Assembly: GCF_005402965.1 (NCBI RefSeq)
Contig: NZ_BJCF01000013.1
Span: forward strand, 27,855 to 91,854
Source of the DNA: Dolichospermum planctonicum
GTDB lineage: Bacteria; Cyanobacteriota; Cyanobacteriia; Cyanobacteriales; Nostocaceae
DNA length: 64,000 nt
Direction of reading: 5' to 3'
Shown piece after piece: positions 1 to 8,622 of this stretch. Under the pieces are notes generated by a model that worked only from the letters and a program-made list of their open reading frames with translations, had not been told where the DNA came from and ran no database searches. The position numbers were made by a program, and so were the translations under genes. Position 1 is the first letter of the stretch, and the number at the start of each line of letters is the position of its first letter.

Positions 1-131
1 TTTTCTTGTGGTCGAGCGATCTTAAATTTTTCTGGTTCTTTTGCATAGTCTTTGAGGGCATCTCTAATACTTGTGCCAGCTGCTTTCGTAACATGAAAGA
101 AAATGAATTGATGTTCGTAAGATATGAGCAT
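1..131 (-). CDS. Sulfotransferase family 2 protein, N-terminal part (runs off window)
   Basis: Reading leftward from the ATG at 131, the frame stays open to the window edge (43 codons). It begins MLISYEHQFIFFHVTKAAGT and continues with SIRDAL. The FFHVxKxAGTSI pattern is the 5'-phosphosulfate-binding loop of the carbohydrate-type (family 2) sulfotransferases, which transfer sulfate from PAPS to a hydroxyl. It starts 44 bases after the chorismate-lyase gene stop on the same strand, so it is probably the sixth gene of the same operon and the second sulfotransferase in it. The substrate cannot be told from 43 residues. Family recognition rests on the loop alone. Confidence 0.7.
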   Translation of the reverse strand, partial: MLISYEHQFIFFHVTKAAGTSIRDALKDYAKEPEKFKIARPQE

Positions 132-175
132 AAAATTATGTTTTCAATTATGGAGGATTTTCCTATTCCTAATTT

Positions 176-742
176 TTAGACAAAATAGCTTTCGGGAAAT
201 TTTTCTGTAATAATCATTATGGGCTGACGATTAGAAAATACTCGATAAGTCCGAGACAGGATTTTATCTTCTTTTTTAATCTTGAAGTAGTCTGATAAAT
301 CCCCTGCTCTTTCTCTAGCTGAATCAATGATTTCTTTAAATGTTTCTACTCGATGTTCTAACCAAAGTCTTCCAATTGATTCTTGAGATTTTAGTAATCT
401 TTCTCTAAATATTTCATCTAATCTAGATGGAACAATCACAGACTCAGCATAAATCCAATTTCTTCTACTAATTTTACCCTGAAGTAAGATTTTTCTTTCA
501 ATTACGTCATCACCAGTTTTTAGGTCTAATGCGTGAATCGGTTGGGCAGTTAATACAGGTTTTTCAGATAATTTAATAATCTGAATTTTTTCCATTAAAT
601 AAGATTCTAATATCTCAGTTAACGTACCATCTGTTGTCAAAATAATTCTTTGGAATGTGCTGAGTCTTGATGGCTCTAAGTGATTGTTGGTCAATGATTC
701 TTCTAAATCTACTTCTATTCCGTTCAATTCTTTAGTTTGCAT
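176..742 (-). CDS. Chorismate lyase family protein (DUF98 type)
   Basis: A 188-aa protein resembling the DUF98 chorismate pyruvate-lyase family, whose characterised mycobacterial member converts chorismate to 4-hydroxybenzoate and pyruvate. The N-terminal block LSTFQRIILTTDGTLTEILE and the C-terminal block RTYRVFSNRQPIMIITEKFP fit the family layout; length is normal and no signal peptide is seen. It sits 38 bases after the long sulfotransferase and before a second sulfotransferase, in an operon that also holds an AMP-ligase and an ACP. Family knowledge plus context suggest it supplies 4-hydroxybenzoate as a starter for a secondary metabolite. It could instead be the plastoquinone-pathway enzyme, but the neighbours argue against that. 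Confidence 0.75.
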   Translation of the reverse strand: MQTKELNGIEVDLEESLTNNHLEPSRLSTFQRIILTTDGTLTEILESYLMEKIQIIKLSEKPVLTAQPIHALDLKTGDDVIERKILLQGKISRRNWIYAESVIVPSRLDEIFRERLLKSQESIGRLWLEHRVETFKEIIDSARERAGDLSDYFKIKKEDKILSRTYRVFSNRQPIMIITEKFPESYFV

Positions 743-780
743 CTGGTTTGATTTTCCTTGGTAATCAAAAAATTATACAT

Positions 781-2292
781 TTATGAGATCTTGTTTTTTA
801 ATCGAATCAATAGGGGTTCTAAACCGGGCAATACTGCCTCAATTTCCTTTTCATTTTTGCGCCATTTATCCGATGATGGTTCCGACAAAGTTCTTCTAGC
901 TACAGGCAGAGATTGAGATAAAATTTCTTCGATATGTTGATCCCCGCGCAATTGGGCAAATTCAGCGATTTGGCTGATGGTTTTTTTCGGATCTTGAATT
1001 AAGTCATAGTAGTTGACTAGATGCCAGGATTTTTGGGGCAGGGTTTCTAAATCATCTAAAATATAAGCATTAGCAGTATACCACTGATGGGCGGCAATTT
1101 CTACTATAGAAGCTTCCTGCAAAGATTCCCATCCAGGAGTGAGGAGAAAACACCATTGACGATAAGGCCAACCAGAAAGAAATTGATATGAGGGAAAACG
1201 TTGCGACCTCCATCCTTCCATCAAACTACTGATATTTCCTCGCGGTTCTCGATATAAGTAAATAAACAATGCTTCTGGAAATACAGTTTTCAAAAAAGGA
1301 ATTCGCAGCGCATTTTTAGGGGTTTTTTCGAGAAATCGAATGATGGAAAGACGCTCGTTAATGGGAAAATTTAGGTATCCTCGTGCTTCTCTATCTTGTA
1401 GTTGTCTGGTGAATCGTTCTGTTAGAATTGTCGGTATATGAGGTAGCACATCATCTTGGGTCAAGCGGTTAGAACTAAAATTTTTTGCTGCTGGGTGTAG
1501 TTCGGGAATCCCTTCTATAATTTTATGACTTTCATCTCCAATTGTCCATAAGTCGGGAAACTGAGCTAAAGTTTCAAACAACAGGGTACTACCTGCTCTC
1601 GGTGCAGAGACAATAAAGATTGGTTTGGTAAATTTCGGGAGGGGAAAATTTTCTGTAAGTAATTCTAAATCAATTAATTTCTGTACTATATCGGCTATTT
1701 CAGTTGGTGGAATCTCCCATTCTGAAGGTAAACAATGTTCTATTTCTTCTAAAGTTGAGGGTGATTTAAATAATTGCAAAATCTGCAAATGTTTAGGTAA
1801 TGTCAGCAGACGCTGATAACTTTTTTGCAGTTCTAAATTTTCTACAACTTGATAGCAAGCATTTCTATTGAGTTGTGGTTTAGCTTTGAGTTTATTTCTG
1901 GCTAATAACAATTGCTTACTAGATAATTGTCTACTAGAAGATTTAGATGTTGATAACATCGAAGTAATTGTACTAATGTCGTTCCTACTCTCCAATTGTG
2001 GTAGTCTTATTGTCTCCTCAAAGTTGAGAATGAGATTTCGGTAAGTCAATTCTCCAGAATATTGATTACCAAATCGGGAAAAAGCTTTTTCCCAATTGCG
2101 TCTAAATTCCTGAATACCTGTACTCAGTTTTTGTAACTCCTGAGGAGATATCTGGGAGTTTTCTAGTTCTGAAAGTATTTTGGTGGTTAGTTTGCCAATT
2201 TCTGTTGGGGTCAATATCTGTAAACCATCAGGTTTCCAGGTCGGTTGACTATCACGACTTGGCAAGTAGGGAACGTCATTAGATACAATCAT
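781..2292 (-). CDS. Sulfotransferase with long N-terminal extension
   Basis: A 503-aa protein. Residues about 225-240 read FIVSAPRAGSTLLFETLAQF, the PAPS-binding P-loop of sulfotransferases; the downstream region (LFIYLYREPRGNISSLMEGW) fits the second phosphate-binding segment. Usual members are about 280-350 aa. Here about 220 residues precede the catalytic domain, and residues about 165-215 look like a winged-helix or small helical domain (LEEIEHCLPSEWEIPPTEIA). The gene starts 15 bases after the radical SAM gene, so co-translation is likely. Predicted role is sulfation of the operon's product. The function of the extension is unknown; it may dock a carrier protein, which is inference. Confidence 0.8.
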   Translation of the reverse strand: MIVSNDVPYLPSRDSQPTWKPDGLQILTPTEIGKLTTKILSELENSQISPQELQKLSTGIQEFRRNWEKAFSRFGNQYSGELTYRNLILNFEETIRLPQLESRNDISTITSMLSTSKSSSRQLSSKQLLLARNKLKAKPQLNRNACYQVVENLELQKSYQRLLTLPKHLQILQLFKSPSTLEEIEHCLPSEWEIPPTEIADIVQKLIDLELLTENFPLPKFTKPIFIVSAPRAGSTLLFETLAQFPDLWTIGDESHKIIEGIPELHPAAKNFSSNRLTQDDVLPHIPTILTERFTRQLQDREARGYLNFPINERLSIIRFLEKTPKNALRIPFLKTVFPEALFIYLYREPRGNISSLMEGWRSQRFPSYQFLSGWPYRQWCFLLTPGWESLQEASIVEIAAHQWYTANAYILDDLETLPQKSWHLVNYYDLIQDPKKTISQIAEFAQLRGDQHIEEILSQSLPVARRTLSEPSSDKWRKNEKEIEAVLPGLEPLLIRLKNKIS

Positions 2293-2307
2293 GTTTAAAG
2301 AAACTCC

Positions 2308-3600
2308 CTAATTCATGTTCTTAATATAATCTGCCAAAGTTTGTCCCACATAATCTCCATAGAGAATACCTTTTGCAGTTAATTCTATATGTTGTTGAGA
2401 TATGGTGATAAAATCTTCTCTTTGGAGTTTGGTCAATAAGTCAGAACATAGGGATTCTAGTCTGAAACCATGTCTTTTTTGAAACTTTTTCAAATCTAGA
2501 CGCAGTAATTTCATACCTAGTAACACATCCCGCACCATCAGATCCAAACCAGTGAAGCGGTATCCACGGGCTAGAGGTAGTTCTCCAGCAGCAATCATTG
2601 CTGAGTACTTGTCTGTATCGCTACTGTTTTGGAGAATGGAATCTTCTAAACAACCAAAGGCCGAAACTCCTAAACCATAGAAATCCATTCCCTGCCAAAT
2701 GTTAGCAATATATTCACTGCGATCGCTATTATTTTTGGTATAGGTAAAATAGCTCCAAGGTTGGTAATTAGCTTGTGCAAATCTGTCCATTGCATACTGC
2801 ATAAATTGTATTTCTTGTTCATCTGATGGTAGATGAACAACTTCTTCTCGAACACCAAGTTTATAAACTTCAGTGTTCGCAAATGCTTCCATTTTATAAA
2901 CAGTGATGCTTTCTACTCCTGTATTAATCGCACATTCTAGGCTATTGCGCCAAGTTTCATTAGTTTCTCCTGCTAATCCACTCAACAAATCAATATTAAT
3001 TGCCCATTTACCTTGACCTGCTTTCTGGGCAATATCTATAGCTCTGTAAGCTTGTTTTTCGTCGTGTCCTCTACCGCTCAATTTAATTACTTTATCGTCA
3101 AAAGATTGTACACCCATGCTCAGACGATTTACTCCCAATTGAGCTAAGATTTCCATCTTAGATTTGGAAATTGTTAATGGTTCACCTTCAACAGAAAATT
3201 GTTTCTTTTCTCCAAAAAACTTGAAGTTTTCCTGTAAAGCTTCGACGATTTGGACAAATTGTGACTCTACTAATAAAGTAGGAGTTCCCCCACCGAAATA
3301 AACCGCGTGAATTGGTCTATTACTAAGTTGGAAACGTTCCGCAGCCATTTTAATTTCTTGGCAAAGATGATCAACATATCCTTGCACTTCTGGTCTTTCT
3401 TTTAAATCAATAGTTTTGTAGTAACAGAACGAGCATCTTTGAGTACAAAAAGGAATATGGACATAAAGGCAGATTGGCTGCGGTTTCAATCTTTCCTCTA
3501 AAGCTTCCTTCTTCCACTGCTTAAAGGGTGGATAGTTAGGAGTTAAAGTTAGACGCTGGGGATGAAGTTCTGTAGTGTTAAGTTCAGCAAGTAAAGTCAT
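2308..3600 (-). CDS. HemN/HemW-like radical SAM protein
   Basis: A 430-aa radical SAM protein. C52, C56 and C59 in PFCTQRCSFCYYK form the CxxxCxxC iron-sulfur site. AVYFGGGTPTLL, NRLSMGVQSFDD and the GRGHDEKQA segment are typical of the coproporphyrinogen-oxidase-like (HemN/HemW) class. It is flanked by an ACP gene (106-base gap upstream) and a sulfotransferase gene (15-base gap downstream). HemN-like members in natural-product clusters do methylation, cyclopropanation or other radical chemistry, so a tailoring role fits better here than haem synthesis. The exact reaction cannot be read from sequence. It lacks SPASM-type cysteine clusters, so it is not a sulfatase maturase of the anSME type. 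Confidence 0.85.
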   Translation of the reverse strand: MTLLAELNTTELHPQRLTLTPNYPPFKQWKKEALEERLKPQPICLYVHIPFCTQRCSFCYYKTIDLKERPEVQGYVDHLCQEIKMAAERFQLSNRPIHAVYFGGGTPTLLVESQFVQIVEALQENFKFFGEKKQFSVEGEPLTISKSKMEILAQLGVNRLSMGVQSFDDKVIKLSGRGHDEKQAYRAIDIAQKAGQGKWAINIDLLSGLAGETNETWRNSLECAINTGVESITVYKMEAFANTEVYKLGVREEVVHLPSDEQEIQFMQYAMDRFAQANYQPWSYFTYTKNNSDRSEYIANIWQGMDFYGLGVSAFGCLEDSILQNSSDTDKYSAMIAAGELPLARGYRFTGLDLMVRDVLLGMKLLRLDLKKFQKRHGFRLESLCSDLLTKLQREDFITISQQHIELTAKGILYGDYVGQTLADYIKNMN

Positions 3601-3706
3601 AACTTTTTTCTGCGATTTTTTTAAGCGATTGTATGTTATTAATTAAACTGGATCACAAAATATCTTCAACAAAGAATTATGTTGTTTACTAAATTTGTTG
3701 AATCTC

Positions 3707-3964
3707 TCAAGATTCCATTTTTTTAGCAATAAATTCAGCCAGTACTTGTAAATTACTAAATGAGGCCAGATTTAGCTCAGAATCAGAAAAATTAATAGAA
3801 AAATGATTTTCCATTAAAGAGATTAACTCAACAGTGGCAATAGAATCAAAGCCTAATCCATCCTCAAATAATGGTAAACTTTCATCAATTTCTTCAGCCT
3901 GGAGATTGACATCCAGTTCTTCAGCAATAATTTTTTTCAATTTATCTACTACAGTAGCAGACAT
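3707..3964 (-). CDS. Stand-alone acyl carrier protein
   Basis: An 85-aa acidic helical protein. The segment LGFDSIATVEL carries the phosphopantetheine attachment serine (S41) in an F-D-S context; primary-metabolism ACPs read LGADSLD. That difference and the location, five bases after the AMP-ligase stop, mark it as a dedicated carrier for the pathway. Expected role: to receive an aryl group activated by the ligase as a thioester and present it to the radical SAM enzyme, sulfotransferases or enzymes beyond the window edge. Start ATG has a plausible ribosome site (ggagat) upstream. Confidence 0.9.
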   Translation of the reverse strand: MSATVVDKLKKIIAEELDVNLQAEEIDESLPLFEDGLGFDSIATVELISLMENHFSINFSDSELNLASFSNLQVLAEFIAKKMES

Positions 3965-3969
3965 AGTGA

Positions 3970-5457
3970 TTATCTCCTAACTAAATTTGTGAAATCTGTT
4001 TTGTTGCCTATAGCAATAAGCGTTTGTCGATCTACTTTACCATTAGATAATAAAGGTAAAGACGGCAGAAGCAATATGTGTTCAGGAATTGCTCTTTTAG
4101 GTAACAGTTGAAAACAGGATGCCCGAATCTCTTTTTCTGACAACTGACTATTTTTGGTGAGAACACAGTATGCAATCAGTCCTTTCCCCCTTTGACTGTC
4201 TCCTTGTGCTTCAACTACCACCGCTTCTATACCCGGAATAGTCTGAATCGCCTTTTCTATATCTGAGAATATAACCAAAAGGCCATCTCGCTTCACACTG
4301 CGATCAGAGCGACCTAAAACTTCTAAATAACCATCTGAACTAATGCGACCCAAATCTTTGGTAGAAAACCAATTACAATCTACATTTTCATATATGGTTT
4401 GTCCATCTCGATCAATATAGGCCTCAAAGCCATATTCATGCTGACACCAAAGTTCACCCACATCATGATTATCATTGGTAAATTCTCCTTGACTTTGTTC
4501 CACCCGCATCTGCACACCTGACACAGGTAAACCTAACTTTTGCATACGAACTTCTAAGGGATCTTCTGGACTAGCTGCTGCCATTACTCCCATTTCTGTA
4601 CTACCGTATAGTCTCACCAAGCAACCAAACTGAGATTCATATTTTATAAATGTATCTTCCTTGATAGCGTCACCGGCCGCTACTGTGAGGTTGTATGGTC
4701 GGGAAGATTTACGCCCTTTTAGCAAAGTTTCACAGAAAACTGGAGTCATAAAAGCTACATTGGGATTAAATTCTTGCTCTCTTTGGAGATAGCGTAACAA
4801 ATTAGCTCCCTTTTGTAAATCAATACAAGCTCCTACGGACACACTGGGAAGAAAAGCTGCACCCAAACCATACATATGATAAAGGGGTACTGGTATTGCT
4901 ACCCTAGCATCATTAGTCAGATTTAGTCTTTGTCCACAGTTCAAAGCATTTTGCCACACTTTAGCGTGGGAATGAACTACAAGCTTGGGAATTCCTGTAC
5001 TTCCTGATGTGCGGAGATAAAGTTTTGCGGTACTATCATCTTCTTTTTGAGGGTGATTATTCCATTCTTGATTTTCATGAATGAATATAAAAGATTCTGG
5101 CTGCTCCCAATTAATTACTTCCCCTTGATGAGTCAGGCTTTCAGGGATGATCCGATAACGGCAAAATCGGGGAACAGATTGCTGTAAGTCTTGTGGTGAG
5201 GATGTTTTAACCTGCTTAGGAACTAATAAAAAACTATAACCAGCCTCTAATAAATACAACAATGTTAAGGCACTAGGTAAAGAATTTTCACACTCTAACA
5301 CTAAACAATCTTTGGCACTAACATCTTGCTGGGCAAAGAAATTTTTTAGGTATACAAAAATATTTTTAATGTCTCTATACGAGCAGGATAGTAGCCCGTC
5401 CGTTATGATGTTTTCCGTTTTTGCACTTAAGGATTCCAGGTCTTGAATTAGCAACAT
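3970..5457 (-). CDS. AMP-dependent acyl/aryl ligase (adenylate-forming)
   Basis: A 495-aa ANL-superfamily enzyme. The P-loop LRTSGSTGIPK (about residues 148-158), the RLYGSTEMG motif and the C-terminal NGKVDRQTL with its catalytic lysine are all present, so it should be active. It forms an acyl-adenylate and transfers it to a thiol. It is the first gene of the leftward operon and sits five bases before an ACP gene. With the chorismate lyase in the same operon the best inference is a 4-hydroxybenzoyl-AMP ligase loading the ACP, a split version of the ligase-ACP didomain seen in mycobacterial phenolic glycolipid synthesis. A fatty-acid or CoA ligase remains possible. Confidence 0.85.
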   Translation of the reverse strand: MLLIQDLESLSAKTENIITDGLLSCSYRDIKNIFVYLKNFFAQQDVSAKDCLVLECENSLPSALTLLYLLEAGYSFLLVPKQVKTSSPQDLQQSVPRFCRYRIIPESLTHQGEVINWEQPESFIFIHENQEWNNHPQKEDDSTAKLYLRTSGSTGIPKLVVHSHAKVWQNALNCGQRLNLTNDARVAIPVPLYHMYGLGAAFLPSVSVGACIDLQKGANLLRYLQREQEFNPNVAFMTPVFCETLLKGRKSSRPYNLTVAAGDAIKEDTFIKYESQFGCLVRLYGSTEMGVMAAASPEDPLEVRMQKLGLPVSGVQMRVEQSQGEFTNDNHDVGELWCQHEYGFEAYIDRDGQTIYENVDCNWFSTKDLGRISSDGYLEVLGRSDRSVKRDGLLVIFSDIEKAIQTIPGIEAVVVEAQGDSQRGKGLIAYCVLTKNSQLSEKEIRASCFQLLPKRAIPEHILLLPSLPLLSNGKVDRQTLIAIGNKTDFTNLVRR

Positions 5458-5641
5458 TATCTATTTCCCAGCGAAGTTAACTGTCTCCTGTATTTTAGAC
5501 ATATTCAGTGTATTTATTCTGAATTGGTATGAGCAACTGTAGTTAATAATACTTAGTTTTTTTGAAACTAATGATTATTTACGGAATTTGCGATTAACCA
5601 TAGATTACAGCGGCTCAACGGATTTAGAAAGTTAAATGTAT

Positions 5642-5694
5642 CTTTTGGCTACCAAAAGTAGCACATTGCCAAAAACAGCGCTGTTTTTTTTGGC
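5642..5694. other. Two adjacent hairpins in the divergent promoter region
   Basis: Hairpin 1 is cttttgg-cta-ccaaaag (7-bp stem, 3-base loop). Hairpin 2 pairs gccaaaaacagc with gctgttttttttggc around a palindromic centre. The T-run in the second arm makes it look like a factor-independent terminator for rightward reading, though no gene ends just before it. Confidence 0.5.
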
Positions 5695-5820
5695 ACTGAG
5701 AAACATAGTACAGACTATATCATTGTTTCTCAAATTTTGTCAAAAAAATTAACACATAAAAATTTTTCAAAAAAATTTTTCAAAATTCTCCAGAATTGGT
5801 ATATTATACTCATCGGTAAG

Positions 5821-5853
5821 CAAAAACCAACAAATTAGGATTTATCTAAATAT
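5821..5853 (+). repeat. Duplicated leader segment (first copy; second copy 6071-6105)
   Basis: caaaaaccaacaaatta, then gga(t/g)ttatc and (a)aatat, appears at 5821 and again at 6071 directly before the sulfatase ATG. Upstream of both copies there is a tttttcaaaattc block (5775-5788 and 6010-6032). The first copy is followed by atattagatgg, not an open frame. The region looks like a tandem duplication of promoter plus leader. Confidence 0.6.
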
Positions 5854-6105
5854 ATTAGATGGACTGTGGAAGCAGCAATTTTGTTCAGGGAACTTTTTAC
5901 GTACAAACAAGTCCTACTTATTACTGCATTGATCCATATAGTAGTTTGTTGATACTGGTTTACCATTGTTTGCTTTTGCACTTTTAAACCCGTCTATATT
6001 ATCTAGAATTTTTTTCAAAATTTCAAAATTCTAGATGACTGCTATGTGTTACTTATCAGTAGCAGGTGATCAAAAACCAACAAATTAATTAGGAGTTATC
6101 CGAAT

Positions 6106-7962
6106 ATGACCTCTGGAATAGGTAGCTTACCGACAAAACCCAACATTCTAATTTTACTGAACGACCAAGATAGTGCTGCCGTAGCTTCAAGATGGCCACA
6201 AAGTTTTGAACAACAGCACTTACCAGCAATGCAGCGCTTAAAAAGAAATGGTATCAATTTTAAAATGGCGTTTACTGCTACTGCTGCTTGTTCACCAAGT
6301 CGAGGAGCGATGCTCACCAGTACTTATCCTCAAGAAAATGGGGTTTTACACACTATAGGAACACCACCATCAGTAAGCACCAAAACAGATGCTAGAAATG
6401 AAAGTGACCCTCCTATAGGCTTTACTCAGGATGCTCTACGTCCTAATATGTTGAATCTAGCTCACATGCTCAAGGCCGCTGGTTACCAAGTTTTTTGGAA
6501 AGGTAAATGGCACTTGAGTCATCCCACCAATGGTACTGATAATTGGAAAGATTCCGATATTGAATACATGAAAGTTGCCTATGGTTTTGATGGATGGATT
6601 CCTGGTGATGCGGGTACAGCTAGAGCTGATTTCACTAAGTTTGGGATGGGTACTTACAAGAATGACATCCGTTATATAGATGGTACTGACTATCCAGAGT
6701 TTGACAAACTTCCTCCAGATATACAAGCTGTCTTTCAAAGAGCTAGAAGTGCTCGTCAATTTATTAGGGATTATAAACCTGAAGACGGTCCATTTTGTTT
6801 GATTGTATCTATAGTCAATCCCCATGATATTCACGCTGCTCCACACTTTGAGCCAGAAGCAGGGTATTCTGAAGAAGAATTTGTGGGCTTTGATATGCCG
6901 ATTCCAGAAAGCGTGAATGAAGACCTCTCGACCAAGCCAGAAATTCAAGAAATTTGGAAACAAGCCAGCACAGCAAAAGACAATCAAAGAGCAGCAAAGA
7001 TGAGACAAAAGGCACAGAGTCTTAAAGCTGCGGGCAAATTAGAGGAAGCCCAGAAACTATTAGCAAAAGCTAGCTATAAACTTTCAGATCCTCAAGGTCA
7101 AAAACTGTTTGTTAATTTCTACGCTTACTTAAAGAAATTAGCAAATCAGCATATGAATAATATTCTTTAGGAATTGGATCAAAAAGGCTTGACTAATAGT
7201 ACAGTGATCGTGCGTACTGCTGATCATGGTGAAATGTGTTTGAATCACGGACTCAGAGAGAAGCCTTACAATGCTTATGAGGAAACAATTAATATTCCTC
7301 TAATTATTTCTAACCCCATACTATTTCCCGAACCACAAGAGACAACTGTTTTAGCTAGTACACTTGATATCATGCCAACCATAGCCAAAATTGTGGGGGT
7401 TTATGATACCTTTAAGTATGCTTTTCAAGGTTGTGATCTTACTCCATTATTTACCAATCCTCAAGAAAAAGTACTGGATAGATACGGTATAGAAAGAGAT
7501 TGTGTACACTTCACTTTTGATGATGGCTTCTTACCAGAGAGATTTAAACTTTGTCCATTGTATATCCGCAGTATTCGCACCACTGATTGGAAGTATTCAG
7601 TTTATTTCAATTACAATGGTAATAAATTTGAATATGAAATGTATGATCTGAAAAATGACCCTCGTGAAAACAATAATCTTGTTGGTGTGGCCAGGTACTG
7701 GGATCAGCAAAAATTACTGCATGAAAAATTACTAAAAGTCATGATTGATAAGGGTACAGTACCTAGTCCTTATTGGATATACACAGAAGAAATGCAAAAA
7801 ACATCTTTCCTACCACCAATATATTGGCCTACAACTCCTGAAGCTGTACTGGGTGGTAGAATGCAGTACGAAGCTAATAAAGCTCAACAAAAATTCAGAC
7901 GTTCAACCCTAATTCAATCCCAAGTGAACCAAGTACCTGCTGATTTGTGGTGGGTTGGATAA
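6106..7962 (+). pseudogene. Type I sulfatase interrupted by an in-frame TAG
   Basis: A formylglycine-dependent sulfatase of about 617 codons. The N-terminal half has KPNILILLNDQD (metal site region) and CSPSRGAML, the C-x-P-S-R motif whose cysteine becomes formylglycine. The second half has RTADHGEMCLNHG (metal-binding DHG) and a normal C-terminus. The two halves are in the same frame, separated only by the TAG at 7168-7170 in HMNNIL-stop-ELDQKGLTNST. Without readthrough only residues 1-354 are made and the DHG ligand is lost. No signal peptide is seen, so it would act in the cytoplasm. It diverges from a sulfotransferase operon, suggesting a role in removing sulfate from the product or an intermediate. 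A single base change (CAG or GAG to TAG) or a sequencing error would explain it. Confidence 0.85.
7174..7962 (+). CDS. C-terminal half of the sulfatase, possible separate frame from TTG
   Basis: After the TAG the frame could restart at TTG 7174 (MDQKGLTNSTV...), giving 262 aa that carry the DHGE metal-binding segment but no CxPSR. The agga before this TTG is only one base away, too close for normal initiation, so independent translation is doubtful. The open frame without further damage suggests that the interruption is recent. Confidence 0.35.
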   Translation: MDQKGLTNSTVIVRTADHGEMCLNHGLREKPYNAYEETINIPLIISNPILFPEPQETTVLASTLDIMPTIAKIVGVYDTFKYAFQGCDLTPLFTNPQEKVLDRYGIERDCVHFTFDDGFLPERFKLCPLYIRSIRTTDWKYSVYFNYNGNKFEYEMYDLKNDPRENNNLVGVARYWDQQKLLHEKLLKVMIDKGTVPSPYWIYTEEMQKTSFLPPIYWPTTPEAVLGGRMQYEANKAQQKFRRSTLIQSQVNQVPADLWWVG

Positions 7963-8096
7963 AACTGAGAAAACTGCCCATTGAGATAGTGAAGTCATTG
8001 TAGAAATTGCTGAGGGTAGAATGATTTCTGCATTTACTCTCAGATTTCTATAAAGTTTCTAAAATTACATCAACAATTAAATTTTGGTGAGAAAAC

Positions 8097-8570
8097 ATGA
8101 AAAGAATTGCGGGGATTTTGTCATTACTTCTGTGTTTAGCAACATTTTTTGTGTCTCCATCAGCTTTAGCTGACGTATCTCCATTTCCAGTAACAACCTC
8201 ATCTCCAGTATCTGTAACAGTTCTAGATGAAAACGATCCTATCTGGAAACTAAGTTCACCGACTTTTACATCTCAGGGAGGTACTGTATATCACGGTTAT
8301 GTTATTAATCCCAAACTTTGGAATCTTCAAACCGGAACGGGATTACGCCAATTTGTGACTCATATTTACTTTGAAGAACCCTATCAAAATATACCTACAG
8401 TCACTGTTTCTCTAACTGGATTAGATACAAATAATCTAGCCAACCAACGCATTGTGGTTAAACCTATTAATATCACACTAACTGGATTCGATTTAGAATT
8501 TAGCACTTGGGCTGATAGCGGAGTTTATTCAGTTTGGTCGAATTGGACTGCTTTTGGCAATAATGCTTGA
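8097..8570 (+). CDS. Secreted H-type lectin domain protein (copy 1 of 3)
   Basis: A 157-aa protein with a signal peptide (MKRIAGILSLLLCLATFF, cleavage after SALA). The rest resembles the H-type lectin fold known from Helix pomatia agglutinin and discoidins: an F(x)EPYQNIPTVTVSLTGLD segment, then NQRIVVKPINIT and the C-terminal FSTWADSGVYSVWSNWTAFG. Members bind sugars such as GalNAc, often as trimers. Expected to be exported, location outside or periplasmic. It has a slightly longer N-terminal region (about 35 residues between signal and domain) than the next two copies. ATG preceded by ttggtgagaaaac. Confidence 0.75.
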   Translation: MKRIAGILSLLLCLATFFVSPSALADVSPFPVTTSSPVSVTVLDENDPIWKLSSPTFTSQGGTVYHGYVINPKLWNLQTGTGLRQFVTHIYFEEPYQNIPTVTVSLTGLDTNNLANQRIVVKPINITLTGFDLEFSTWADSGVYSVWSNWTAFGNNA

Positions 8571-8622
8571 TAGAAAATTTAGCTAATCTGCTGAAGACAA
8601 TAATTTTTGTTTGGAGAAAAGA

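Larger units (their letters stand above)
5458..6105. other. Divergent intergenic region between AMP-ligase operon and sulfatase
   Basis: This 648-base AT-rich region must contain promoters for both the leftward operon and the rightward sulfatase. No open frame looks genuine. Visible content: two back-to-back hairpins (5642-5694), runs of aaatttttc, and a leader segment present twice (5821-5853 and 6071-6105). No single -35/-10 pair stands out enough to call. Confidence 0.6.

Noticed and set aside
2308..3600. Radical SAM gene as an anaerobic sulfatase maturase for the nearby sulfatase
   Set aside because: Its motifs are those of HemN/HemW and the SPASM cysteines of maturases are absent.
6457..7008. 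183-codon open frame on the minus strand inside the sulfatase
   Set aside because: It is antisense to clearly coding sulfatase sequence, has no ribosome site and its translation is low-complexity Ser/Ile/Phe-rich.
7168..7170. TAG as a pyrrolysine or other recoding site
   Set aside because: No pyl genes or recoding signal are seen, and the site aligns with an ordinary surface residue; a nonsense change is simpler.
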